Shown: positions 50,953-63,191 of the stretch, one piece after another
Numbering within the stretch: the first letter of the stretch is position 1
How the letters are laid out: each line of letters opens with the position of its first letter
Assembly (NCBI RefSeq): GCF_003086295.3
Contig: NC_092040.1
Span: forward strand, 61,173,559-61,237,558
Direction of reading: 5' to 3'
DNA from: Arachis hypogaea
Taxonomy: Eukaryota; Streptophyta; Magnoliopsida; Fabales; Fabaceae
DNA length: 64,000 bases
Made by a program: the position numbers and the translations under genes
Notes under the pieces: model-generated
What the model was told of the DNA's origin: nothing
Databases searched by the model: none
The model's input: the letters and a program-made list of their open reading frames with translations, nothing else

Positions 50953-53234
50953 ATGAGCAGGAACAGGGAAAAGGGCACTCTTGTTGAAGTTGATCCATAA
51001 CCTGAAAGGACTCTGAAGAGAAAATTAAGAGAAGCTAAATTACAACAATCCAGAAACAACCTTTCAGAAATTTTCGAACAAGAGAAGGACATGGCAGCCG
51101 AAAATAATAATAATAATGCAAGGAGAATGCTTGGTGACTTCACAAAGCCAACGTCCAAGTTTGATGGAAGAAGCATCTCCATTCCTGCCATTGGAGCCAA
51201 TAACTTTGAGCAGAAACCTCAGCTAGTTGCCTTAATGCAACAAAACTGCAAGTTTTATGGACTTCCATCTGAAGATCCTTATCAGTTTTTAACTGAGTTC
51301 TTGCAGATCTGTGAGACTGTAAAGACGAATGGAGTTGATCCTGAAGTCTACAGACTCATGCTTTTCCCTTTTGCTGTAAGAGACAAAGCTAGAATATGGT
51401 TGGATTCACAACCTAAGGATAGCCTGGACTCCTGGGATAAGCTGGTCACTGCCTTCTTAGATAAATTCTTTCCTCCTCAAAAGCTGAGCAAGCTGAGAGT
51501 GGATGTTCAAACCTTCAAACAAAAAGATGGTGAATCCCTCTATGAAGCTTGGGAAAGATACAAGCAGTTGACCAGAAGATGTCCATCTGACATGTTTTCA
51601 GAATGGACCCTATTAGATATATTCTATTATGGTCTCTCTGAATTTTCGAAAATGTCATTGGACCATTCTGCAGGTGGATCTATTCACCTGAAGAAAACGC
51701 CTGAAGAGGCTCAAGAACTCATTGACATGGTTGCAAACAACCAGTTCATGTACACCTCTGAGAGGAATTCCGTGAATAATGGGATACCTCAGAAGAAAGG
51801 AGTTCTTGAAATTGATGCTCTGAATGCCATATTGGCTCAGAACAAAGTGTTGACTCAACAGGTCAACATGATTTCTCAAAATCTGAATGGATTGCAACAT
51901 GCATCCAACAGTACTAGAGAGGCAGCTTCTGAAGAAGCTTATGATCCTGAAAACCCTGCCATGGCAGAGGTTAATTACATGGGTGAACTATATGGAAACA
52001 CCTATAATCCATCATGGAGAAATCATCTAAATTTCTCCTGGAAGGATCAACAAAAGCCTCAACAAGGCTTTAACAATGGTGGACGCAATAGGCTAAGCAA
52101 TAGCAAGCCATATCCATCATCTTCTCAGCAACAGACAGAGAATTCTGAACAAAACACTTCCAATTTAGCCAATATTGTCTCTGATCTGTCAAATGCTACT
52201 TTCAGTTTCATGAATGAAACAAGGTCCTCCATTAGAAATTTGGAGGCACAAGTGGGCCAGCTGAGTAAGAAAGTCATTGAAACTCCTCCCAGTATTCTCT
52301 CAAGTAATACAGAAGAGAATCCAAAAGGAGAGTGCAAGGCCATTGATTTAATCAAAGTGACCGAATGCACTAGGGAGGAGGAGGACGAAAATCCCAGTGA
52401 GGAAGACCTCCTGGGACGTCCCTCAAGCAAGAAGGAGTTTCCTATTAAGGATACAGTGGAATCTGAGGCTCATACAGAGACCATAGAGATTCCATTAAAT
52501 CTCCTTCTGCCATTCATGAGCTCTGAAGATTATTCTTCCTCTGAAGAGGATGAAGATGTGACTGGAGAGCAAGTTGCTCAATATTTAGGAGCTATCATGA
52601 AGCTGAATGCCAAGCTGTTTGGTAATGAGACTTGGGAAAGTGAACCTCCCTTGCTCATTAGTGAACTAGATACTTGGATTCAGAGAACTCTACCTCAAAA
52701 GAAACAAGATCCTGGCAAGTTCTTATACCTTGTACCATTGGCACCATGAGCTTTGAAAAAGCTCTATGTGATCTGGGGTCAGGGATAAATCTTATGCCAC
52801 TCTCTGTAATGGAGAAGCTGGGGATCATTGAGGTACAACCTGCCTTGTTCTCATTGCAATTGGCAGATAAGTCATTGAGACAAGCTTATGGGACAGTAGA
52901 GGACGTGTTAGTAAAGGTTGAAAGTCTTTACATCCCTGCTGATTTCATAATCCTAGACACTAGGAAGGAAGATGATGAATGCATCATCCTAGGAAGACCT
53001 TTCCTAGCCACAGCAGGAGCTGTGATAGATGTCAACAGAGGTGAATTAGTCCTTCAATTGAATGGGGACTACCTTGTGTTTAAGGCACATGGCCATCCCT
53101 CTGTGACAAAAGAGAGTAAGCATGCAGAGCTTCTCTCAGTTCAGAGTCAAGAAGAGCCCACACAGTCAAACTCTAAGTTTGATGTTGTGAGGCCACAACC
53201 AAGCTCTAAGTTTGGTGTTGGGACTACACACTAA
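50953..53234 (+). pseudogene. gag-pro: Gag-protease of element E, nonsense and frameshift
   Basis: Same protein as the intact copy in B. The 16th codon is TAA (50998-51000; GAA in B), and a one-base deletion near 52725 shifts the frame at the beginning of protease. Between them the gag core is open (YEAWERYKQLTRRCP). Protease continues in the new frame with DLGSGINLMP and ILGRPFLAT. An internal ATG at 51091 could start a gag without the first 46 residues. The tail holds two NSKFGV-type repeats, one altered to NSKFDV. Confidence 0.88.
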
Positions 53235-53251
53235 CATTGACCTGATCACCT

Positions 53252-53318
53252 TGTGGCTCCATGAGAGCCACTGTCAAGCTATTGACATTAAAGAAGCGCT
53301 TGTTGGGAGGCAACCCAA
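53252..53318 (+). terminator. Conserved hairpins after gag-pro stop (element E)
   Basis: GTGGCTC CATGA GAGCCAC, then TTAAAGAAGCGCTTGTTGGG followed by AGGCAACCCAA; TTGGG pairs perfectly with CCCAA here. Confidence 0.6.
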
Positions 53319-53462
53319 TTTTATTTATCTAATTTTTATTTTTATTGTTATTTTGTGTTTTATTAGGTACATGATCATGAGGAGTCACGAAAAAATCAAA
53401 AAAATTAAAAACAAAATCAAAAACAGAAGAAAAAAAATTTTTCACCCTGTAGGACGCACAGG

Positions 53463-53680
53463 CTGGCGTTCAACGCCAGAACAGAGCACCATTCTGGCGC
53501 TGAACGCCAGAAACAAGCAACATCCTGGCGTTGAACGCCAGGAATGTGCCTAGAGGAGACAAGCTGGCGCTGAACGCCAGCAACAAGCATGAAACTGGCG
53601 TTCAACGCCAGAAACATGCATTACATGGGCGTTGAACGCCCAGAACGTGCACCAATGGGCGTTTGAATGCCAGAATGATG
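53463..53680 (+). repeat. Array of about seven GGCGTTNAACGCC palindromes (element E)
   Basis: Same motif and place as in B. Several units have GGCGCTGAACGCC, i.e. a changed arm, and one decayed unit has GGCGTTTGAATGCC. Confidence 0.9.
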
Positions 53681-53742
53681 CACGAAGGCATTTTACATGC
53701 CTATATGGTGAAGGAATGGTATTTCTTTTCACCTCAGGATCT

Positions 53743-53782
53743 GTGGACCCCACAGGATCACCTCAGGATCTGTGGACCCCAC
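53743..53782 (+). promoter_or_regulatory. Paired GTGGACCCCAC motifs (element E)
   Basis: Two copies at 53743-53753 and 53772-53782 in a short direct repeat; counterpart of 7677-7719 in B. Confidence 0.6.
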
Positions 53783-54041
53783 AGGATCCCCACCTACCAT
53801 ATTCCCACCTTTTCTTTTAATCCTAATCACACTCTCCTAATCCTAATCTCATTTCACTCTTTCCCATATCACACTTCCCAAAAACCTTCACCAATCACCT
53901 CAATTCCTCTTCCCAATCACCCCATTCACCATTCAGATCAACCCACTCTTCCCCATAAACCCCACCTACCTTCATAAAATTCAAATTCAATTTCCCACCC
54001 ATTCCCACCTAAAATGGCCGAACACCCACCTCCCCTCTCCC

Positions 54042-54049
54042 TATAAATA
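54042..54049 (+). promoter_or_regulatory. Internal TATA box upstream of ORF2 (element E)
   Basis: TATAAATA, 202 bp before the ORF2 ATG, in C-rich surroundings as in B. Confidence 0.55.
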
Positions 54050-54170
54050 CCCTTCCATTCTACTTCATTTTCACACAACACAACCCTTTCTTCTCCCACA
54101 TAGCCGAACCTACTTCTTTCCCTCTCTACCATATTCTCTTCTTCTTCTTCTTCTTCTCTCCTTTTCTTTC

Positions 54171-54207
54171 TTGCTCGAGGACGAGCAAAATTTTAAGTTT
54201 GGTGTGG
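54171..54207 (+). promoter_or_regulatory. Internal AGGA-loop hairpin plus TTAAGTTTGGTG tail (element E)
   Basis: TTGCTCG, AGGA, CGAGCAA, then AATTTTAAGTTTGGTGTGG, ending about 37 bp before ORF2. Confidence 0.7.
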
Positions 54208-54243
54208 TAAAAATATAAGCTTTTTGTTTTTCCATTACCATCA

Positions 54244-55393
54244 ATGGCACCTAAGGCCGGAGTATCCTCTAGAAAAGGGAAAGGGAAGACAAAAGCTTCC
54301 ACCTCCGAGTCATGGGAGATGGAAAGATTCATCTCCAAAAGCCATCAAGACCACTTCTATGATGTTGTGGCAAAGAAGAAGGTGATCCCCGAGGTCCCTT
54401 TCAAGCTCAAAAAGAATGAGTATCCGGAAATCCGACATGAAATCCAAAGAAGAGGTTGGGAAGTCATAACCAACCCCATGCAACAAGTTGGAATATTGAT
54501 GGTTCAAGAGTTCTATGCCAATGCATGGAACACTAGGAACCATGATCAAAGTATGAACCCGAATCCAAAGAACTATCTCACAATGGTTCGGGGGAAATAC
54601 TTAGATTTTAGTCCGGAAAATGTGAGGTTGGCGTTTCACTTGCCCATGATGCAAGAAGATGAACGCCCCTACACTAGAAGGGTCAACTTTAATCAAAGGT
54701 TGGACCAAGTCCTTATGGACATATGTGTGGAAGGAGCTCAATGGAGAATAGACTCCAAAGGCAAGCCAGTTCAACTAAGAAGACTGGATCTCAAGCCTGT
54801 GGCTAGAGGATGGTTGGAGTTCATCCAAAGATCCATCATTCCTACTAGCAACCGATCTGAAGTTACTGTGGATCGGGCCATCATGATCCATAGCATCATG
54901 ATTGGAGAGGAAGTAGAAGTTCATGAGGTCATCTCCAATGAACTCTACAAAATAGCCGATAAGTCCTCCACCATGGCAAGGCTAGCTTTTCCTCACCTTA
55001 TTTGCCATCTGTGCTACTCAGCTGGAGTCATCATAGAAGGAGATACCCCCATTGAAGAAGACAAGCCCATCACCAAGAAAATGATGGAACAAGCCAGAGA
55101 AGCTCCTCACGGCCCTCAAGAAGTGCATGAGGAAACTCATCATCAACAAATTCCTGAAGATGCCTTAAGGAATGCACTTTTCTCCCAACAACTATTGGGA
55201 GCAACTCAATACCTCCTTAGAAGATTTGAGCCATAATGTTGAACAATTAAGGGTGGAACATCATGAGCACTCCATCATTCTCCAAGAAATAAGAGAAGAC
55301 CAAAAAGCAATGAGGGAGGAGCAACAAAGGCAAGGAAGGGACATAGAAGAGCTGAAGAACATCATTGGTCCTTCAAGAAGAAGACGCCACTAA
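54244..55393 (+). pseudogene. ORF2 of element E, frameshift near the coiled coil
   Basis: The putative plant transposon domain is open from the ATG at 54244 (basic leader, EVPFKLKKNEYPEIRHEIQR, FYANAW, LAFPHLICHLCYSAGV). Near 55155-55175 an inserted patch (compare 9095-9110 in B) shifts the frame; the coiled coil and the Arg-rich end continue in another frame to 55393. This copy has the five-G run that is four G in B, so its N-terminal half is the best view of the intact protein. Confidence 0.82.
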
Positions 55394-56441
55394 AGGTGGA
55401 TTCATTCCTTGTTCTTTATTTCTTTCTGTTTTCGGTTTTTAAATGTTGTGTTTATCTATGTTTTGTGTCTTTATTTCATGATCATTAGTATGTAACCATG
55501 CCTTAAAGCTATGAATAAAATCCATTAATCCTTCACCTCTCTTAAATGAAAAATGTTTTAATTCAAAAGAACAAGAAGTACATGAATTTCGAAAATAGCT
55601 CTTGAATTTAATTTAATTATATTGATGTGGTGACAATACTTTTGTTTTCTGAATGAATGATTGAACAGTGCATATGTCTTTTGATATTGTTGTTTATGAG
55701 TGTTAAAATTGTTGGCTCTTGAAAGAATGATGAACAAAGAGAAATGATATTGGTGATCTGAAAAATCATGAATTGATTCTTGAAGCAAGAAAAAGCAGTG
55801 AAAAAGAAGAAGCATTCGAAAATAAAAAGAGAATATAGAAAAAGAAGGAGCAATAGAAAAAGCCAATAGCCCTTAAAACCAAAAGGCAAGGGAAAAAAGG
55901 ATCCAAGGCTTTGAGCATCAATGGATAGGAGGGCCCAAGGAAATTAAATCTAGGCCTAAGCGGCTAAATCAAGCTGTCCCTAACCATGTGCTTGTGTCAT
56001 GAAGGCCCAAGTGAAAAGCTTGAGACTGAGTGGTTAAATTCGTGATCCAAAGCAAAAGAGTGTGCTTAAGAGCTCTGGACACCACTAACTGGGGACTCTA
56101 GCAAAGCTGAGTCACAATCTGAAAAGGTTCACCCAGTTATGTGTCTGTGACATTTATGTATCCAGTGGTAATACTGGAAAACAAAGTGCTTAGGGCCACA
56201 GCCAAGACTCATAAATAGCTGTGTTCAAGAATCAACATGCTTAACTAGGAAAGTCAATAACACTATCCAAAATTCTGAGTTTCCAGAGACGCCAATCACT
56301 CTAAACTACAAAGGAAAAAGTGAGATGCCAAAACTGTTCAGAAGCAAAAAGCTACAAGTCCCGCTCATCTAATTAAATTAATATTCATTGATATTCTGGA
56401 ATTTATAGTATATTCTCTTCTTTTATCCTATTTGATTTTCA
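55394..56441 (+). other. 3' non-coding region of element E
   Basis: Non-coding; aligns with 9331-10354 of B. No gene or RNA recognised. Confidence 0.75.
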
Positions 56442-56479
56442 GTTGCTTAGGGACAAGCAATAATTTAAGTTTGGTGTTG
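56442..56479 (+). promoter_or_regulatory. Terminal RGGA-loop hairpin and tract (element E)
   Basis: GTTGCTTA, GGGA, CAAGCAAT, then AATTTAAGTTTGGTGTTG. Two stem pairs are weakened compared with B. Confidence 0.65.
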
Positions 56480-58259
56480 TGATGAGCGGATAATTTATAC
56501 GCTTTTTGGCATTGTTTTTAGATAGTTTTTAGTAAGTTTGAGCTACTTTTAGAGATGTTTTCATTAGTTTTTATGTTAAATTCACATTTCTGGACTTTAC
56601 TATGCGTTTGTGTGTTTTTCTGTGATTTCAGGTAAATTCTGACTGAAATTGAGGGACTTGAGCAAAACTCTGAAGAAGGCTGACAAAAGGACTGCTGATG
56701 CTGTTGGAATCTGACCTCCCTGCACTCGAAATGGATTTTCTGGAGCTACAGAACTCCAATTGGCGCGCTCTTAACGGCGTTGGAAATTAGACACCCAGGG
56801 CTTTCCAGCAATATATAATAGTCCATACGTTATTCGGAGATTGACGCCGTAACTTGGCGTTGAACGCCAAGTACATGCTGCTGTCTGGAGTTAAACGCCA
56901 GAAAAACGTCATGATCCGGAGTTGAACGCCCAAAACACGTCATAACTCGGAGTTCAACTCCAAGAGAAGCCTCAGCTCGTGGATTGATCAAGCTCAGCCC
57001 AAACATACACCAAGTGGGCCCCGGAAGTGGATTTATGCATCAATTACTTACTCATGTAAACCCTAGGAGCTAGTTTATTATAAATAGAACTTTTTACTAT
57101 CATATTATCATCCTGGATTGTATTTTGAATCATGTGATCACGTTATGGGGGCTGGCCATTCGGCCATGCCTGAACCCTTTCACTTATGTATTTTCAACGG
57201 TGGAGTTTCTGCACACCATAGATTAAGGGTGTGGAGCTCTGCTGTACCTCAAGTATTAATGCAATTCTATTTTCTTTTATTCAAATCTCTCTTATTCTTA
57301 TTCCAAGATATTCATTCGTTCCCAAGAACATGATGAATGTGATGATTAAGTAACCCTCATTATCATTCTCACTTATGAACGCACGTGATTGACAACCACT
57401 TCCGTTCTACATGCAACAGAGCTTGAATGTGTATCTCTTAGATTCCCCAACAGAATCTTCGTGGTATAAGCTAGATAGATGGCGGCATTTATGAGGATCC
57501 GGAAAGTCTCACCTTGTCTGTGGTATTCCGAGTAGGATCCTGGGAATCCGGAAAGTCTCACCTTGTCTATGGTATTCCGAGTAGGATTCCGGTAATGAAT
57601 GACTGTGACGTGCTTCAAACTTGCAAGTGCTGGGCGTTAGTGACAGATGCAAAAGAATCAAGGGATTCTATTCCAGTAGGCGCAAGAACCAACCAGTGAT
57701 TAGCCGTGCTGTGACAGAGCGCGTGAGCGTAGTTTTCACTGCGAGGATGGGATGTAGCCATCAACCATGGGTGATGCCTCCAGACGATTAGCCATGCGAG
57801 TGACAGCCGCAGAGGATCATTTTTCCGAGAGGATTGAAAGTAGCCACCGCTGATGGTGAACCCCTATACACAGCTTGCCATGGAAAGGAGTAAGAAGGAT
57901 TGAGTTGAAGCAGGAGAATAGCAGGCGTCCTTGAGCATACAGTATCTCCATTCGCTTATCTGAAATTCCCACCAATGAATCTGCATAAGTACTCTATCCC
58001 TTTTATTTTCTATTTTCTTATTTCTATTCTCAAAAACCCATAAACCAATTTTAATCTGCCTAACTGAGATTTACAAGGTGACCATAGCTTGCTTCATACC
58101 AACAATCTCTGTGGGATCGACCCTTACTCACGTAAGGTTTATTACTTGGACGACCCAGTACACTTGCTGGTTATTTGAACGGAGTTGTGAATTCAACTGG
58201 TGCCACAATAATAATTTCATACAAGTACAAAAGAATATGGATCACAATTTCGTCCACCA
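56480..58259 (+). repeat. 3' LTR of element E (1780 bp)
   Basis: TGATGAGCGG...CCACCA. 48 bp longer than the 5' LTR, mainly from the extra 49-bp unit (57498-57596). TATAAATAG at 57079-57087. Followed by AGAAC and the rest of the LTR of F. Confidence 0.95.
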
Positions 58260-58264
58260 AGAAC

Positions 58265-58678
58265 CAACAGCTGATTAGCCATGCTGTGACAGAGCATTTG
58301 GACCATTTTCACTGAGAGGATGGGAAGTAGCCATTGACAATGGTGACACCCTACATAGAGCTTGCCATGGAAGGAACTTTTCACTTTTGCATGAGAGAAA
58401 CCATTATGTTACAGGAATTTAGAAGACAAAGCATCTCCAAAACTCCAACATATTCTCCATTATTGCACAACAAGTAATTATTTCATGCTTTTTTATTTTT
58501 TAGTAATTCAAACTGATAATTATAATTGATCTCCTGACTAAGAATAATAAAATAACCATAGCTTGCTTCAAGCCAACAATCTCCGTGGGATCGACCCTTA
58601 GGTATTACTTGGACGACCCAGTGCACTTGCTGGTTAGTTGTGCGGATTGCAAAAGTGTGATTGCAATTTAGTGCACCA
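58265..58678 (+). repeat. 5' LTR of element F, third piece
   Basis: Continues the LTR after element E and ends GTGCACCA just before the primer site. Confidence 0.88.
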
Positions 58679-58684
58679 AGTTTT

Positions 58685-58702
58685 TGGCACCGTTGTCGGG
58701 GA
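58685..58702 (+). promoter_or_regulatory. Primer-binding site of element F
   Basis: TGGCACCGTTGTCGGGGA, two mismatches to the tRNA-Asp complement; probably decayed. Confidence 0.75.
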
Positions 58703-59593
58703 TTGTTTGAGTTTGAACAACTAAAGGTTTATTTTGTTGCTTAGATTAGGAATAGAGTATTGTTGCTATAGAGTCATTAAATTTGAGTCCTTTAATTTCT
58801 TTTCAAAAATTTTTCAAAAAAATATTATTTTTCTTTATCAATTTTTAATTTTTTTCGTGGGTTTAGTGTCTTGTTCTAAGTTTGGTGTCAATTGCATATT
58901 TTATATTTTTCTTTTAAATTTTCGAAGTTTTGTTCTTTGATCTTCAAGTTGTTCTTGTTTATTTTTCTTGTTTGATCTTTAGTTTTTCTTGTTCTGTGTA
59001 GTTTCTTGTTTTTCTTGTGCTTTTCCAACGCATTAGTCTTCAAAAAGGAATTTATTTTTGGTTAGTGAAAATATCTCTTCAAAATAAGTGTTACCTTTAT
59101 TGCCCAATTGGCTAGAGCGTTGGTCTATGTTCTTGGTAATTGGGTATCTTTTTTAAAATCTTTTTCAAAAATAATTTTTCTTGATTTAATCTTGCGCCAA
59201 ACTTTAGGTTTGGTGTTTTCTTGTTAATCTTTTTATAATTTTCGAAAATTTATTTTGGTTTTCTAAAAATTTTAAGTTTGGTGTTCTTTCTTTTGTTCTT
59301 GTTGTTCTTGTGAATCTTCAAAGTGTTCTTGAGTCTTCTTTGTGTTTTGATCTTAAAATTTTTAAGTTTGGTGTTCCTTGGTGTTTTCCCTCCAAAATTT
59401 TCGAAAACAAGAAGCATTAGATCTAAAAATTTTATGTCTTGTATCTTTGGTGTGTTTTTCTCTTTCATCATAAAATTTAAAATTCAAAAAAATTTTCTTT
59501 TCTAACTATTTTTAAGCTATATTTTCGAATTTTTTTTAGAATTCAGATTTCAATTTCAAAATTTTTCAAATCTTATCCTTTTAAGATTTAAAA

Positions 59594-59625
<32 letters not shown>

Positions 59626-59829
59626 TATATCTTTTTCGAAAATATCCCAACCACCTTCTCTCTCACTCACTTTTTCGAAAATCTTCAGAAAGTATTTTCA
59701 AATTTTTATCATTTTTTATTTTTATTTTGTTATTTTATTTTTATTTCGGTTTTTATTTTATTTTATGTTATTATTTCGAAAATCATTTTTTATAATAAAA
59801 TAAATTCACATCATCTCCCTTTCTCCATC
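58703..59829 (+). other. Leader of element F
   Basis: AT-rich, non-coding, with at least three TAAGTTTGGTGT words (about 58880, 59270, 59365) and one variant TAGGTTTGGTGT (about 59205). An AT microsatellite lies at about 59593-59620. Confidence 0.75.
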
Positions 59830-60780
59830 ATGGACCTAAGTGGACATGAATAGTCCAGAAGGACTCTGGGGTCATATGCTAACCCCACTATTGCTTCATA
59901 TGGGAGTAGTATATGTATACCCTCCATTGGAGTTAGTAATTTTGAGTTGAATCCTTAGCTCATTATCATGGTGCAGCAAAGTTGTTAGTATTCCGGTCTT
60001 CCACAAGAAAAACCTACAGAGTTTCTGGCACAGTTTTTACAAATTGCTGACACAGTACATGATAAGAAAGTAGATCAGGATGTCTACAGATTATTACTGT
60101 TTCCATTTGCTGTAAAAGACCAAGCTAAGATGTGGTTAAATAACCAACCTAAGAACAGCATAAAGACATAGAAACAATTGACAGAAAAATTCCTGAATCA
60201 CTATTTTCCTCCAAAACGGATGACACAGCTAAGATTGAGCATCCAAGGCTTTAAACAAGGAGATAATGAATCCCTTTATGATGCCTGGGAGAGATACAGA
60301 GAGATGCTAAGAAAATGCCCCTCTGAAATATTTTCAGAGTGGGTGCAGTTAGACATCTTCTACTGTGGGCTTACAGAAAGAGTTCAGATTTCTCTAGACC
60401 ACTCAGCTGGTGGATCTATACACATGAGAAAGACAATAGAAGAAGTTCAAGAGCTCATTGATACAGTTGCCAGAAATCAGCATCTGTACCTAAGCAGTGA
60501 ACCTTCCATGAAAGAAAAGGCTAAACCAATAACTGCTGAACTGAGTCCTACAGAACAAGTTACTGAATTCAATCAGCAACTAGATTTTCTAACAAAACAG
60601 CTAGCCGAATTCAAGGAGATACTACAAGAAACAAGAATGGCTAATATGAATATGGAAGTACAGTTGAAGCAAACAGAACAATAGTTATCAAAACAAATAA
60701 CAGAAGAGAGGCCAAGCAGTTTAATTAAGAAGTGGAAAAACATTAAATACCTTACTTTAAGATAGCAGGAAGCCAAGAAA
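59830..60780 (+). pseudogene. gag: Gag of element F, multiple stops
   Basis: Homologous to the gag that starts element G. The frame from ATG 59830 has stops at codon 8 and at further sites up to about 60170; relatives have Gln or Trp there, so the changes are C-to-T or G-to-A. From 60178 an open stretch gives the gag core YDAWERYREMLRKCPSEIF and LDHSAGGSIHMRKT, then a Gln/Glu-rich helix, then more stops. Clearly dead. Confidence 0.85.
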
Positions 60781-60836
60781 TGGGCAAACTAACCAAAATC
60801 CCTCTGAGGACAGTAAGAGCCCAGAGAGGAATAATT

Positions 60837-61045
60837 CTGGCGCTCAAACGCCAGAGAATGGGTAGAAAGCTGGCGTTGAACGCCCAAACCATGCTCAGTC
60901 CTGGCGTTCAAAGCCAGTAAGAAGCAAGGATTTGGCGTTGAACGCCTAAAGGGAGCACAGTTCTGGCATTCAGACGCCAAAAACAAGTAAGGAGTTGGCG
61001 TCTAACGCCACTCCAGCTTCCACCCCTGGCATTCAAATGCCAGTG
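60837..61045 (+). repeat. Palindrome array of element F, upstream of protease
   Basis: About six units of GGCGTTNAACGCC type, partly decayed (TGGCGTTCAAAGCCA, TGGCATTCAAATGCC). Here the array lies between gag and protease, not after protease as in A, B and E. Confidence 0.85.
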
Positions 61046-61663
61046 GGGGATCAGACACATACAAGTACTGATAATAACCCATCTAAAAAGGCTTCTCAAC
61101 CCACATCTATAGGCAATAAACCTACAGCAACTAAGGTTGAGGAATACAAAGCCAAAATGCCTTATCCTCAGAAACTCTGCCAAGCGGAACAGGATAAGCA
61201 ATTTGCCCAATTTGCAGACTATCTTAGGACTCTTGAAATAAAGATTCCGTTTGTAGAGGCACTTGAGCAAATACCCTCTTATGCTAAGTTCATGAAAGAG
61301 ATCTTAAGTCATAAGAAGGATAGGAGGGAAACTGAAAAAGTTTACCTCACTGAAGAATGCAGTGCAGTCATTCTGAAAAGCTTACCTGAGAAGCTTAAAG
61401 ATCCGGGAAGCTTTATGATACCATGCACATTAGAAGGTACTTGTACCAAACAAGCTCTATGTGATCTTGGGGCAAGTATTAACCTAATACCTGCAGCTAC
61501 TATCAAAAAGCTTGGGTTGACTAATGAAGTTAAACCAACCCGGATATGTCTCCAACTTGTCGATGGCTCCATTAAATACCCATCAAGCATGATCGAAGAC
61601 ATGATTGTCAAGGTTGGGCCATTTGCCTTTCCCACTGACTTTGTGGTGCTGGAAATGGAGGAG
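60995..61663 (+). pseudogene. pro: Protease region of element F, cut by element G
   Basis: Open frame with the pre-protease linker (AKMPYPQKLCQAEQDKQFAQ, then EALEQIPSYAKFMKEILS) and aspartic protease PCTLEGTCTKQALCDLGASI, with the active-site DLGAS. It stops at DFVVLEMEE where element G is inserted; the second conserved motif (LGRPF) would lie beyond. The first ~25 residues are read from the palindrome array, so the true start is uncertain. Confidence 0.85.
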
Positions 61664-63185
61664 TGATAAGCGGATAATTTATACGCTTTTTGGCATTGTT
61701 TTTAGTATGTTTTTAGTATGATCTAGTTAGTTTTTAGTATATTTTTATTAGTTTTTAGTTAAAATTCACTTTTCTGGAATTTACTATGAGTTTGTGTGTT
61801 TTTCTATGATTTCAGGTATTTTCTGGCTGAAATTGAGGGTCCTGAGCAAAAATCTGATTCAGAGACTGAAAAGGACTGCAGATGCTGTTGGATTCTGATC
61901 TCCCTGCACTCGAAGTGGATTTTCTGGAGCTACAGAAGCCCAATTGGCGCGCTCGCAACGGCGTTGGAACGTAGACATCCTGGGCTTTCCAGAAATGTAT
62001 AATAGTCCATACTTTGCCCGAGATTTGATGGCCCAAACCGGCGCTCAAAGTCACCCTCAGAATTCCCAGCGTTTAACGCTGGAACTGGCATAAAAATTGG
62101 AGTTAAACGCCCAAACTGGCATGAAAGCTGGCGTTTAACTCCAGAAAAAGTCTCTACACACGAAAGCTTCAATGCTCAGCCCAAGCACACACTAAGTGGA
62201 CCCAGAAGTGGATTTTTACGTCATTTACTCATTTCTGTATACCCTAGGTTACTAGCTTACTATTAATAGGATTTTTTTTGACATTGTATCTAGACTGGAT
62301 GACACTTTACACGTTTCTTTGTGTACCTTCCACAGCATGAGTATCTAAACCCCATGGTTGGGGGTGAGGAGCTCTGCTGTGTCTTGATAGATTAATGCAA
62401 TTACTACTGTTTTTCATTCAATCATGCTTGCTTCCATTCTAAGATATTACTTGTTCTTAACCCGGATGAATGTGATGATCCGTGACACTCATCATATTCT
62501 CAACTATGAACGTGTGCCTGACAACCACCTCCGTTCTACCTTAGATTAAGTAGATATCTCTTGGATTCTTTAATCAGAATCTTCGTGGTATAAGCTAGAA
62601 CTGATGGCGGCATTCAAGAGAATCCGGAAGGTCTAAACCTTGTCTGTGGTATTTTGAGTAGGATTCAATGATTGAATGACTGTGACGAGCTTCAAACTCC
62701 TGAGGGCGAGGCGTTAGTGACAGACGCAAAAGAATCACTGGATTCTATTCCGGCCTGATTGAGAACCGACAGATGGATAGCCGTTCCGTGACAGGGTGCG
62801 TTGAACATTTCCACTGAGAGGATGGGAGGTAGCCACTGACAACGGTGAAACCCTTGCATACAGCTTGCCATGGAAGGAGCCTTGCGTGCTTGAAGAAGAA
62901 GACAGTAGGAAAGCAGAGATTCAGAAGATGGAGCATCTCCAAAACCTCAACCTGTTCCCCATTACTGCAGAACAAGTACTTATTTCATGTTCTTTTAATT
63001 TTCACCATCAATCCTGATAATTATTGATATCCTGACTAAGATTTACAAGATAACCATAGCTTGCTTCAAGCCGACAATCTCCGTGGGATCGACCCTTACT
63101 CACGTAAGGTATTACTTGGACGACCCAGTGCACTTGCTGGTTAGTTGTGCGGGATTGCAAAGTGTGATTGCAATTTCGTGCACCA
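61664..63185 (+). repeat. 5' LTR of element G (1522 bp)
   Basis: Starts TGATAAGCGG (others TGATGAGCGG), ends GTGCACCA. GGCGTTTAAC-type palindromic words at 62037-62145. Confidence 0.9.
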
Positions 63186-63191
63186 TGTTTT

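Larger units (their letters stand above)
47788..58259 (+). mobile_element. Element E: complete non-autonomous Athila-type element
   Basis: Same family and layout as element B: 5' LTR 47788-49519, primer site 49526-49543, leader, gag-protease (50953-53234, broken), hairpins, palindrome array, internal TATA box, ORF2 (54244-55393, broken), terminal hairpin and tract, 3' LTR 56480-58259. AGAAC duplications at 47783-47787 and 58260-58264. I count roughly 25 differences between its LTRs (about 1.5 %), so it is older than B. No RT or integrase. Confidence 0.95.
44078..61663 (+). mobile_element. Element F: Athila-related element, interrupted by solo LTR and elements E and G
   Basis: 5' LTR in three pieces (44078-44798, 47392-47787, 58265-58678; 1531 bp in total, similar to the 1522-bp LTR of G), primer site 58685-58702, leader, decayed gag (59830-60780), palindrome array (60837-61045) and protease (60995-61663). 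The rest of F lies beyond element G and beyond the window. F is inserted in the Ulp1-like gene. Whether it once had RT cannot be seen. Confidence 0.88.

Noticed and set aside
59095..59160. tRNA-like stretch (CCCAATTGGCTAGAGCGTTGGTC) in the leader of element F
   Set aside because: Resembles the D-arm half of a tRNA, but I find no anticodon arm or T-arm and no matching acceptor stem; not conserved in element G.
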